From positions 50,755 to 84,337 of the forward strand of contig NZ_CDBT01000030.1 of assembly GCF_000819765.1 (NCBI RefSeq): 33,583 nt of DNA, in the 5' to 3' direction. The DNA comes from Aeromonas bivalvium. GTDB taxonomy: Bacteria; Pseudomonadota; Gammaproteobacteria; Enterobacterales; Aeromonadaceae. The notes beneath the pieces were generated by a model. That model did no database searches and was not told the DNA's origin. It saw only the letters and a list, made by a program, of their open reading frames with translations. The position numbers and the translations under genes were made by a program. Of this stretch, positions 10,438 to 17,583 are shown piece after piece (position 1 is the stretch's first letter; each line of letters opens with the position of its first letter).

Positions 10438-10559
10438 TCTCCCAGGGCAAGGGGAGGGCGACCACAAGTGTCCTCTTCCCCGGCTCCGACGAGATTGCCG
10501 CGACCCTGTGATCTCCCAGAGCAAGGGGGAGGGCGGCCACAAGGGTCCTCTTCCCCCGG
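10410..10559 (+). repeat. Tandem duplication covering the end of yebC and its 3' flank
   Basis: Two adjacent copies, 10410-10483 (74 bases) and 10484-10559 (76 bases), differ at only about five positions, including two single-base insertions. The first copy contains the real yebC tail (SDEIAATL and stop); the second is an untranslated echo of the same codons and flank. The first bases of a third copy (CTCCGTCGAGCG) begin at 10560 and then diverge. Confidence 0.93.
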
Positions 10560-10630
10560 CTCCGTCGAGCGCGCGGCGATCCTCACCAGGTCCGTGAACA
10601 CACAGGTGGCGACCCTCTGTTCGCCCCCGC

Positions 10631-10660
10631 AAAAACGGCAGCCCAGGCTGCCGTTTTTTT
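10631..10660 (+). terminator. Rho-independent terminator after yebC
   Basis: CGGCAGC and GCTGCCG form a GC-rich stem with a very short loop, preceded by five A and followed by seven T. It ends the aspS-yebC transcripts before the eptA promoter. The same CGGCAGCC stem recurs at the eptA/nagC terminator. Confidence 0.9.
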
Positions 10661-10705
10661 ATCTGCCAGATCGTGCCCCTTCCCCCTTGTGGTTCTATGC
10701 CCTCT

Positions 10706-10738
10706 CTTAATGTCCGCTTAAGTTTGCCGTCCTAGGAT
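10706..10738 (+). promoter_or_regulatory. PmrA box and promoter upstream of eptA
   Basis: CTTAAT-GTCCG-CTTAAG at 10706-10722 is a full match to the two half-sites and 5-base spacing of the enterobacterial PmrA (BasR) box. A -10-like TAGGAT lies at 10733-10738, so the box overlaps the -35 region, as in known PmrA-activated promoters. The start would be near 10745, about 110 bases before the eptA ATG. Whether a PmrAB ortholog of this organism uses the same site is inference. Confidence 0.75.
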
Positions 10739-10854
10739 GACCCCGTATCTGGACCTCCCTGGCTCTTGTCCTGTTTTTCAGGGCCGAGCGCCGGGATGGT
10801 CACCTCGAAGCCTGCTGGCAGGCTTCAGTTCCACTGGTTTGTCGGAGTCTCTCT

Positions 10855-12480
10855 ATGCGCCTCACTCTGGGAGTGATGAAGGTCAATCTGTTGCTGGTGC
10901 TGCTGTTTGCACTGGTGTTCAACTGGCCCATTTTCCTGCACTTTTATCGTATTCTCACCGCGCTCGAGCATGTGAAGGCGGGGTTTGTCCTCTCCATCCC
11001 CCTGGTGCTGGTGGCCGCCCTCAACGCGGTGTTCCTGCCCTTTACCTTCCGCTATCTGCTCAAGCCCTTCTTCATATTGCTCATCATGACCGGCTCCCTG
11101 GCGAGCTACGCCATGCTCAAATACGGCATCATCTTCGATGTGGGCATGGTGCAGAACATCTTCGAGACCAACAGCGGGGAGGCGGGCTCCTATCTCAACG
11201 GCTCAGTGGTGCTCTGGTTCCTGCTCACCGCCGTGCTGCCGGTGTGTGCCCTGCTCTGGATCAAGGTGGAGTACCCGGCTCCCTGGTACAAGGGGCTGGG
11301 CCTGCGACTCGGCTCCATCGCCCTCTCCTTGCTGTTCCTGGTGGGGACAGCCGCCCTCTATTACCAGGATTACGCCTCCGTGGGGCGCAACAACAAGTCC
11401 CTCGGCAAGGAGATAGTGCCCGCCAACTATGTGCACGGGCTCTACAAATACGCCCGGGATGTGGTCTTCGCCACCCCCATCCCCTACCAGCAGATCGGCA
11501 CCGATGCCAGGGTGGTCGGCCAGCATGAGAAGCCGACCCTGATGTTCCTGGTGGTGGGGGAGACGGCTCGCAGCCAGAACTACTCCCTCAACGGCTACCA
11601 GAAGCAGACCAACGGCTTCACCGAGCAGGAGGCCAATGTCGTCTCGTTCAGGAACGTGCGCTCCTGCGGCACCGCCACCGCGCTCTCCGTGCCCTGCATG
11701 TTCTCCAACCTGACCCGGCGCGGCTATGACGAGGCCAGGGCCCACTCCCAGGACGGCTTGCTGGATGTGCTGCAGCATGCCGGGATCTCGGTGCTCTGGA
11801 AGGAGAACGACGGCGGCTGCAAGGGGGTGTGCAAAAACGTCCCCACCATCGAGATCAAGCCCAAGGCGTTCCCCGCATACTGCTCGGGCGATGCCTGCCA
11901 TGACGAGGTGCTGTTGCAGGGGCTGGATCAGCAGATCGCCGGGATGCAGAGCCGGGAGGGGAGCAAGCTGGTGGCCTTCCACCTGATGGGCAGCCATGGC
12001 CCGACCTACTATCGCCGCTATCCGGCCGCCGATCGCGTCTTCCTGCCGGACTGCCCGCGCAGCGACATCGAGAATTGCAGCAACGAAGAGCTGGTGAACA
12101 CCTATGACAACACCATTCGCTACACCGACAAGGTGCTGGCCCGGCTCATCGACAAGCTCAAGAGCCTGGAGAGCCAGTACAACGTGGGGCTGGTCTATCT
12201 GTCGGATCACGGCGAATCCCTCGGCGCCATGGGGCTCTACCTGCATGGCACCCCCTACAAGTTCGCCCCGGACGATCAGACCCGGGTGCCGCTGCTGACC
12301 TGGTTCTCTCCCCAGTTGCAGGCGGATCGCCAGCTCAATCTGGATTGCCTGCTGCAGGAGGCGGCCAGCAAGCGTTTCTCCCACGACAACCTGTTCCACT
12401 CGATGCTGGGTATCATGGACGTGCAGACCCAGGTCTATGACGGCAAGCTGGATCTGTTCAAGCCGTGCAGGGCGGGGTAA
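10855..12480 (+). CDS. eptA: Phosphoethanolamine-lipid A transferase (EptA, MCR-3-like)
   Basis: 541 residues. About five N-terminal membrane helices (to about residue 170) are followed by a periplasmic alkaline-phosphatase-fold domain. Expected active-site residues are present: E236 in VVGETARS, nucleophile T275 in SCGTATALSVPC with flanking C271 and C281, H381 in GSHGPTYY, D451-H452 in SDHGES and H464 in LHGTPY. The enzyme moves phosphoethanolamine from phosphatidylethanolamine to lipid A, lowering negative charge and polymyxin binding. By recalled sequence it is nearer MCR-3 (for example YYQDY.SVGRNN and EIVPAN) than E. coli EptA; I have not measured identity. A Shine-Dalgarno-like GGAG lies about eight bases upstream. 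A PmrA box controls it. No insertion sequence is nearby, so it looks resident. Confidence 0.93.
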   Translation: MRLTLGVMKVNLLLVLLFALVFNWPIFLHFYRILTALEHVKAGFVLSIPLVLVAALNAVFLPFTFRYLLKPFFILLIMTGSLASYAMLKYGIIFDVGMVQNIFETNSGEAGSYLNGSVVLWFLLTAVLPVCALLWIKVEYPAPWYKGLGLRLGSIALSLLFLVGTAALYYQDYASVGRNNKSLGKEIVPANYVHGLYKYARDVVFATPIPYQQIGTDARVVGQHEKPTLMFLVVGETARSQNYSLNGYQKQTNGFTEQEANVVSFRNVRSCGTATALSVPCMFSNLTRRGYDEARAHSQDGLLDVLQHAGISVLWKENDGGCKGVCKNVPTIEIKPKAFPAYCSGDACHDEVLLQGLDQQIAGMQSREGSKLVAFHLMGSHGPTYYRRYPAADRVFLPDCPRSDIENCSNEELVNTYDNTIRYTDKVLARLIDKLKSLESQYNVGLVYLSDHGESLGAMGLYLHGTPYKFAPDDQTRVPLLTWFSPQLQADRQLNLDCLLQEAASKRFSHDNLFHSMLGIMDVQTQVYDGKLDLFKPCRAG

Positions 12481-12499
12481 ACCGGCGAAAACAGACCAT

Positions 12500-12530
12500 A
12501 AAAAACGGCAGCCAGTGGCTGCCGTTGTTG
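12500..12530. terminator. Bidirectional terminator between eptA and nagC
   Basis: CGGCAGCC (12506-12513) and GGCTGCCG (12517-12524) form a hairpin with an AGT loop. The T-tract is better on the minus strand (six bases) than on the plus (TTGTTG), so it probably serves nagC fully and eptA partly. Confidence 0.8.
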
Positions 12531-12548
12531 TCTCGCAAGGCCCGGGCC

Positions 12549-13763
12549 TTACTTCTGCTCCATGATGATCTGCAGAAGGTCCCCTTCCAGCAAGGCCCGC
12601 TTCACCAGGGCGAAGCCGCCTATGGTGGGCTGGTTCTGGAAGCGGGCTTTCACGATGGGCAGGCCACGGTGGAAGCTTGGCAGGGACTGATGCTCGACGC
12701 AGCGGCGGATGGCGGGGAACAGGATCTCCTCGGCCTCGGTGATTTCGCCTGCGATCAGCACCTTCTGGGGGTTGAACAGGTTGACCGTGATGGCCACCGC
12801 CCGTCCCAGATGTTCCCCCACGTTCTCGATCACGCTGCGGGCGAGCTCATCCCCGGCCAGGGCGGCCTTGCAGACCTCCTGGATGCTGATGTACTTGTCC
12901 TGCAGGCTGCTCTGGTGGCCGCGGCTGATGAGCTCCTTCACCTTGTCGACGATGGCCTCGTTGGAGGCGATGGTCTCCAGGCAGCCGAAGTTGCCGCAGT
13001 GGCAGCGCTTGCCGAGCGGCTCCACCTGGATGTGGCCTATCTCGCCGACGTTGCGGTTCTGGCCGAGAAACACCTTGCCCTTGGTGATGATGCCAGAACC
13101 CGCCCCCTGGTGAACGCTCACCAGAATGGAGTCCATGCAGTCGCGGGATTCGCCGAAGAAGTGCTCGGCCAGGGCCAGGGAGCGGGTGTCGTTGCCGACA
13201 TAGCAGGGCAGGTTGAAGTGGTTTTCCAGCAGCTTGGCCAGGGCCAGGTTGCGGATCTGGTACTTGGGGGTGTAGATGACCATGCCCGATTCCGGGTTGA
13301 CCAGGCCCGGCATGGTGAGCGCGATGCTGATGAGGTTGCGATTGCGCTCCTGATGGGCATCGATGAAGGCGCCAATCTCCCGCAGCAGCATGTCGACCAC
13401 GGGTTGCTGGTCGATCTCGGTCACCTCCGTGATGAGCTGATCGAGCTCCTTGCCGTCGAGATCGTACAAGGAGAGGTGCAGGTAACCCCGACCCAACTTG
13501 GCGGACACAAACTGGAACCGACTCTTGATGGTGGTCAGGGAGATGGCGCGCCGTCCGCCGGTCGAGGCCTGGGGCGAGGTCTCCTTGATCAGGCCATGCT
13601 CGATCAGTTGCCGGGTGATCTTGGTCACGCTGGCCGGGGCCAGGTGACTCAATTCGGCAATCTTGACCCGGGAGATGGGGCCTTGCAGGTCGATGAGCCG
13701 ATACACGGCCGCGCTGTTTACCTGCTTGATGAGATCTACGTTTGCTATTTGTCCGCCAGTCAT
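12549..13763 (-). CDS. nagC: NagC, ROK-family GlcNAc repressor
   Basis: 404 residues. An N-terminal helix-turn-helix (SRVKIAELSHLAPASVTKITRQLIE, split by the usual turn) precedes a ROK sugar-binding domain with the zinc-type motif CHCGNFGCLE and the INLFNPQ and AGEITEA blocks. NagC represses the nag genes and is released by GlcNAc-6-phosphate. The start ATG at 13761-13763 matches the family N-terminus (GGQIANVDLIKQ.NSAAVYRLID); an in-frame upstream start would lie inside nagA. It starts four bases after nagA ends, so it is the third gene of nagBAC and is autoregulated if the operators between nagB and nagE work. nagD is absent here. Confidence 0.95.
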   Translation of the reverse strand: MTGGQIANVDLIKQVNSAAVYRLIDLQGPISRVKIAELSHLAPASVTKITRQLIEHGLIKETSPQASTGGRRAISLTTIKSRFQFVSAKLGRGYLHLSLYDLDGKELDQLITEVTEIDQQPVVDMLLREIGAFIDAHQERNRNLISIALTMPGLVNPESGMVIYTPKYQIRNLALAKLLENHFNLPCYVGNDTRSLALAEHFFGESRDCMDSILVSVHQGAGSGIITKGKVFLGQNRNVGEIGHIQVEPLGKRCHCGNFGCLETIASNEAIVDKVKELISRGHQSSLQDKYISIQEVCKAALAGDELARSVIENVGEHLGRAVAITVNLFNPQKVLIAGEITEAEEILFPAIRRCVEHQSLPSFHRGLPIVKARFQNQPTIGGFALVKRALLEGDLLQIIMEQK

Positions 13764-13767
13764 GATG

Positions 13768-14913
13768 TCACTGTTGTGTGTAGTGTCCGTTAACCACGGT
13801 CCCGAGGACCCTGAAGTCCTGATCAAAGACGGTGAGGTTGGCTATCTTGCCGACCTGGATACTACCGAGACGTGAGTCCCATCCAATGGCGCGTGCAGGG
13901 TATAGGGTGGCCATTCTCAGCGCTTCGGCGAGGGGCAGCCCCACCTGTTTGACCAGATTCTCCACCCCTTCGATCATGGTGAGGGCAGAACCGCCGAGTG
14001 TACCATTCTCATCGACGCACTGACCATCACGGAAATAGACGGTGGCGCCACAAAAATCAAATTTCTCAAAGCCTTCCGGTGCACCGGCAGGGGCGGTGGC
14101 ATCGGTCACCAGCACCAGTCGCTCCCCCAGCACCTTGTGGGCGAGGCGCACATTGGCCCAATGCACATGATGACCATCGACGATGACCCCGGTATAGACG
14201 TCATCCCTGTCGTAGATGGCACCGACCACGCCCGGCTCGCGGCCATTGACGGTCGGCGTCATGGCGTTGTAGAGGTGGGTGGCAAAGCGCATGCCGCTGT
14301 CAAACCCGGCCATGGCCTGCTCGTAGCTGGCGGCGGTGTGACCCGCTGAGACCAGGATGCCGGCCTCCACCAGGCGACGGATGTGCTCCGGGTTGTTGCG
14401 CTCGGGGGCCAGGGTGATCTTGGCGATGGCGTCACCGTTGGCGCAGAAGAAGTCGATCATCTCGTCGGCGGGCTGGCGGATCTGATCCGCCGGGTGTATG
14501 CCCTTGCGCTTGAGGTTGGTGTAGGGCCCTTCCAGATGCACCCCCAGCACCTCGTTGGCGCGGGCCTGCATGTAGCTGCGGGTCACGGCGACCGCCTGCT
14601 TCATGTCTGCATCCGGGCTGGTGATCAGGGTCGGCAGGAAGCTGGTGGTACCGGATTTGAGGTTGGCCGCCTGCATGGTGGCCAGGGTTTCGACCGTGAT
14701 CGCCGAGTTGAACATGACGCCGCCACAGCCGTTGAGCTGCAGGTCGATGAAACCGGCACTCAGGTTGGCACCGTTCAGGTCGTGGCGAGCCACGTCCCGG
14801 GGCAAGTCCGCCAGGGGTTTGATGGCGACGATCCGGTCGCCATCGATGAGCACCCCGTGCCCGGTCAGCACATCGCTGCCGGTGTAGAGGGTGCAGTTGG
14901 TCAATGCGTACAT
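13768..14913 (-). CDS. nagA: NagA, N-acetylglucosamine-6-phosphate deacetylase
   Basis: 381 residues of the amidohydrolase superfamily. It removes acetate from GlcNAc-6-P to give glucosamine-6-P, the substrate of NagB. Visible motifs are [12 protein letters not shown] (with Q and N in place of the usual HxH metal pair, as in E. coli NagA), [21 protein letters not shown] and the catalytic aspartate in VTDATAPAG. Its Shine-Dalgarno TAAGGAGG includes the nagB stop codon, with nine bases between the genes, so translation is coupled. Confidence 0.96.
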   Translation of the reverse strand: MYALTNCTLYTGSDVLTGHGVLIDGDRIVAIKPLADLPRDVARHDLNGANLSAGFIDLQLNGCGGVMFNSAITVETLATMQAANLKSGTTSFLPTLITSPDADMKQAVAVTRSYMQARANEVLGVHLEGPYTNLKRKGIHPADQIRQPADEMIDFFCANGDAIAKITLAPERNNPEHIRRLVEAGILVSAGHTAASYEQAMAGFDSGMRFATHLYNAMTPTVNGREPGVVGAIYDRDDVYTGVIVDGHHVHWANVRLAHKVLGERLVLVTDATAPAGAPEGFEKFDFCGATVYFRDGQCVDENGTLGGSALTMIEGVENLVKQVGLPLAEALRMATLYPARAIGWDSRLGSIQVGKIANLTVFDQDFRVLGTVVNGHYTQQ

Positions 14914-14922
14914 GTTGCCTCC

Positions 14923-15723
14923 TTACAGACGGCCGATGTTGTCGGCTTCCAGCTGCTGGAAGTAGCGCACCGTCTTGACCTTCAGCTCCATGGTGGAGGG
15001 TTCGTCACATACCATGAGTCCCTTCGGATGCAGCTGCAGGGTGGAGATGGTCCACATGTGGTTGACGCAGCCTTCCACCGCCGCCTGCAGGGCCAGCGCC
15101 TTGCCGTGACCCGTGACCAGGATCAGTATCTCCTCGGCATCCATCAGGGTGCCGACGCCCACGGTCAGCGCCAGCTTGGGCACCTGTTCCATATCGCCGC
15201 CGAAGAAGCGGGAGTTGGCGATGCGGGTGTCCTCGGTCAGGGTCTTGACCCGGGTGCGGGAGGCCAGGGAAGAGGCCGGCTCGTTGAAGGCGATGTGGCC
15301 GTCGTTGCCGACCCCGCCCATGAACAGGTGGATCTTGCCGTAGGACTTGATCTTGTCCTCATAACGCTTGCACTCTGCCACCAGGTCCTCGGCGTTGCCG
15401 TTGAGGATGTTGATGTTTTCCGGGCGAATGTCGACGTGATTGAAGAAGTTGTTGTACATGAAGCTGTGGTAGGACTCAGGATGGTTCTCGGCCAGGCCGA
15501 CGTACTCGTCCATGTTGAAGGTCACCACGTGCTCGAAGCTCACTTCACCGGCCTTATGCAGCTCAATCAGGCGCTTGTAGGTGTTGAGCGGGGTGCCGCC
15601 GGTGGGCAGGCCCAACACGAAGGGGCGCTCGGCAGTCGGCTGGAAGGCGTTGATGCGGTCGACGATGTAACGGGCAGACCACAGACCGACCTGGTTGGCA
15701 GACTTGAGGGGGATCAGGCGCAT
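14923..15723 (-). CDS. nagB: NagB, glucosamine-6-phosphate deaminase
   Basis: 266 residues, the normal length. It converts glucosamine-6-P to fructose-6-P and ammonia. The family blocks [32 protein letters not shown] (catalytic Asp, His and Glu) and [13 protein letters not shown] are present. The start [13 protein letters not shown] matches E. coli; a GAGGT Shine-Dalgarno lies upstream. It is the first gene of nagBAC and divergent from nagE, sharing a 264-base control region. Confidence 0.97.
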   Translation of the reverse strand: MRLIPLKSANQVGLWSARYIVDRINAFQPTAERPFVLGLPTGGTPLNTYKRLIELHKAGEVSFEHVVTFNMDEYVGLAENHPESYHSFMYNNFFNHVDIRPENINILNGNAEDLVAECKRYEDKIKSYGKIHLFMGGVGNDGHIAFNEPASSLASRTRVKTLTEDTRIANSRFFGGDMEQVPKLALTVGVGTLMDAEEILILVTGHGKALALQAAVEGCVNHMWTISTLQLHPKGLMVCDEPSTMELKVKTVRYFQQLEADNIGRL

Positions 15724-15783
15724 TTCGAGTACCTCTATATTCGGTTGTTACCGGCATGGGCGCGGTAGCGGGTTCCTAGTTGT

Positions 15784-15896
15784 TTTATAGCGTAAATAAA
15801 GATTGCGAACTAAGCCACATGTATCGACTGCCTTTATCTCATTTGGGTGACAATGATCACGATTGTGGCTTTATTAATTTGCGCAGCGAAATAAAA
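15784..15896. promoter_or_regulatory. nagB-nagE control region with NagC- and CRP-like sites
   Basis: The best NagC-like operator is AATTTGCGCAGCGAAAT (15876-15892) in AT-rich flanks: ATTT and AAAT arms around a GC-rich centre, as known NagC sites have. A CRP-like site GGTGA-N6-TCACG lies at 15846-15861. On the nagB side, TTTATA at 15784-15789 gives a minus-strand -10 TATAAA, within another AT-flanked GCG motif (15783-15798). The arrangement resembles E. coli nagB-nagE, where NagC loops between two operators and CRP activates both promoters. Confidence 0.55.
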
Positions 15897-15950
15897 GACC
15901 TAGACTGCCAATCAAGCCTTGATGGCTTATGCGTCAAACGTAATAAGCAC

Positions 15951-15972
15951 TTAATTTCTAGCAAAACATTAA
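15951..15972 (+). promoter_or_regulatory. Second candidate NagC operator, next to nagE
   Basis: TTAAT and ATTAA bound a 22-base imperfect palindrome ending 15 bases before the nagE start codon. AT-rich arms and a GC centre suit NagC, but the match is weaker than at 15876-15892. Binding here would block the nagE transcript directly. Confidence 0.35.
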
Positions 15973-15987
15973 CTAAGGAGAGGAGCC

Positions 15988-17442
15988 GTGAACATTCTCG
16001 GTTATTTGCAAAAGATCGGCCGGGCCTTGATGGTGCCGGTAGCGGTATTGCCTGCCGCCGCGATCCTGATGGGGGTTGGCTACTGGATTGACCCGAATGG
16101 TTGGGGTGGTGACAGCGCGCTGGCCGCCTTCCTGATCAAGGCGGGTTCCGCCATCATCGACAAGATGGCCATCCTGTTTGCCGTGGGTGTTGCCTATGGC
16201 ATGTCCAAAGACAAAGACGGTTCTGCCGCGCTGGCCGGTCTGGTCGGTTATCTGGTGGTGACCACCTTGCTGAGCCCGGGCGCGGTATCCCAAATCCAGC
16301 AGATCCCGCTGGACCAGGTGCCTGCTGCGTTTGGCAAGATTGAGAACCAGTTCATCGGTATCTTGACCGGTGTGATCGCGGCCGAGCTCTATAACCGCTT
16401 CAGCAGTGTGGAACTGCACAAGGCGCTGGCCTTCTTCTCCGGCCGTCGTCTGGTGCCGATCGTGACCTCCGTGGTGATGATCGTGGTCGCCTTCGTCCTG
16501 ATGGCCGTCTGGCCGGTCATTTACGGTGGTCTGGTGAGCTTTGGTGAATCCATCGTCAACCTGGGTTCCACCGGCGCCGGCATCTACGCTTTCTTCAACC
16601 GTCTGCTGATCCCGATTGGTCTGCACCACGCCCTGAACTCCGTGTTCTGGTTCGACGTGGCCGGCATCAACGACATCCCGAACTTCCTGGGTGGCCAGTC
16701 CTCCATCGACGCCGGCAAGGCTGTCGTGGGTGTGACTGGCATGTATCAGGCCGGCTTCTTCCCGATCATGATGTTCGGTCTGCCGGGTGCCGCACTGGCC
16801 ATCTACCACTCTGCCAAGAAAGAGAACAAGGACAAGGTTGCGTCCATCATGATCGCCGCCGCCTTTGCCTCCTTCTTTACCGGGGTGACCGAGCCGCTCG
16901 AGTTCTCCTTCATGTTCGTGGCGCCGGTACTGTACGTCATCCACGCGTTCCTGACCGGTATCTCCGTGTTCATCGCCGCCAGCATGCACTGGATGGCTGG
17001 TTTCGGCTTCAGTGCCGGCCTGGTGGATATGGTGCTCTCCAGCCGCAACCCGCTGGCGACTAACTGGTACATGCTGATCCCGCAGGGTCTGGTGTTCTTC
17101 GGCCTCTACTACGTGGTCTTCCGCGCCGTCATTGCCAAACTGGGTCTGAAAACCCCGGGTCGTGAAGATGACGAGGCTGTACCGGTACAGGCTCAAACCA
17201 CCGACCGCACCGAGCTGGCCAAGCAATACCTGGAAGTGCTGGGTGGTCATGACAACCTGGTCACCATCGATGCCTGCATCACCCGCCTGCGTCTGACCCT
17301 GAAAGACCGCAGCATCGTCGACGAGCGTCAGCTCAAGGCCCTGGGCGCCGCCGGTGTGGTCAAGCTGGGTGAGCAGAACCTGCAAGTCATCCTTGGCCCC
17401 CTGGCCGAGATCATTGCCGGTGAGATGAAAGCCCTGCGTTAA
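15988..17442 (+). CDS. nagE: NagE-type PTS permease, N-acetylglucosamine-specific EIICB
   Basis: 484 residues. It imports GlcNAc while phosphorylating it to GlcNAc-6-P. The membrane EIIC domain covers about 1-370, with GLHHALNSVFWFDVAGIN and FFTGVTEPLEFSF as sugar-permease landmarks. The EIIB domain (about 405-484) carries the phosphocysteine C430 in DACITRLRL. E. coli NagE has a further C-terminal EIIA domain; this protein lacks it, so phosphate must come from a separate EIIA-Glc (Crr). The start is GTG at 15988, preceded by AAGGAGAGGAG, and MNILGYLQKIGRAL aligns with NagE. It is divergent from nagBAC. Confidence 0.94.
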   Translation: MNILGYLQKIGRALMVPVAVLPAAAILMGVGYWIDPNGWGGDSALAAFLIKAGSAIIDKMAILFAVGVAYGMSKDKDGSAALAGLVGYLVVTTLLSPGAVSQIQQIPLDQVPAAFGKIENQFIGILTGVIAAELYNRFSSVELHKALAFFSGRRLVPIVTSVVMIVVAFVLMAVWPVIYGGLVSFGESIVNLGSTGAGIYAFFNRLLIPIGLHHALNSVFWFDVAGINDIPNFLGGQSSIDAGKAVVGVTGMYQAGFFPIMMFGLPGAALAIYHSAKKENKDKVASIMIAAAFASFFTGVTEPLEFSFMFVAPVLYVIHAFLTGISVFIAASMHWMAGFGFSAGLVDMVLSSRNPLATNWYMLIPQGLVFFGLYYVVFRAVIAKLGLKTPGREDDEAVPVQAQTTDRTELAKQYLEVLGGHDNLVTIDACITRLRLTLKDRSIVDERQLKALGAAGVVKLGEQNLQVILGPLAEIIAGEMKALR

Positions 17443-17450
17443 GTGTTACC

Positions 17451-17530
17451 CGGACGGGCGTCTGTCCCTGCCCGTCCGTTCAAGCCTAAGTCCATTGTTG
17501 ACATAACTGAGGGCCCCGCCTTGGGGCCCC
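17451..17530 (+). other. Two strong hairpins between nagE and the chitobiase gene
   Basis: CGGACGGGC (17451-17459) pairs perfectly with GCCCGTCCG (17470-17478). GGGCCCC (17511-17517) pairs with GGGGCCC (17523-17529). Neither is followed by a proper T-tract, so they are not clear terminators; they may weaken read-through or stabilise processed ends. A TTGACA at 17498-17503 has no -10 at the right spacing. Confidence 0.55.
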
Positions 17531-17583
17531 ATATAAAAAAAGCCAAGAAAATCCAACCTTTACTTCAAACGAGAGCAGCAGTT

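Noticed and set aside
10737..11528. A 263-codon frame overlapping the start of eptA
   Set aside because: Out of frame with the conserved transferase and lacking any motif.
17498..17537. TTGACA and TATAAA as a chb promoter
   Set aside because: The spacing is 28 bases, too long for a sigma70 promoter, with a hairpin between.
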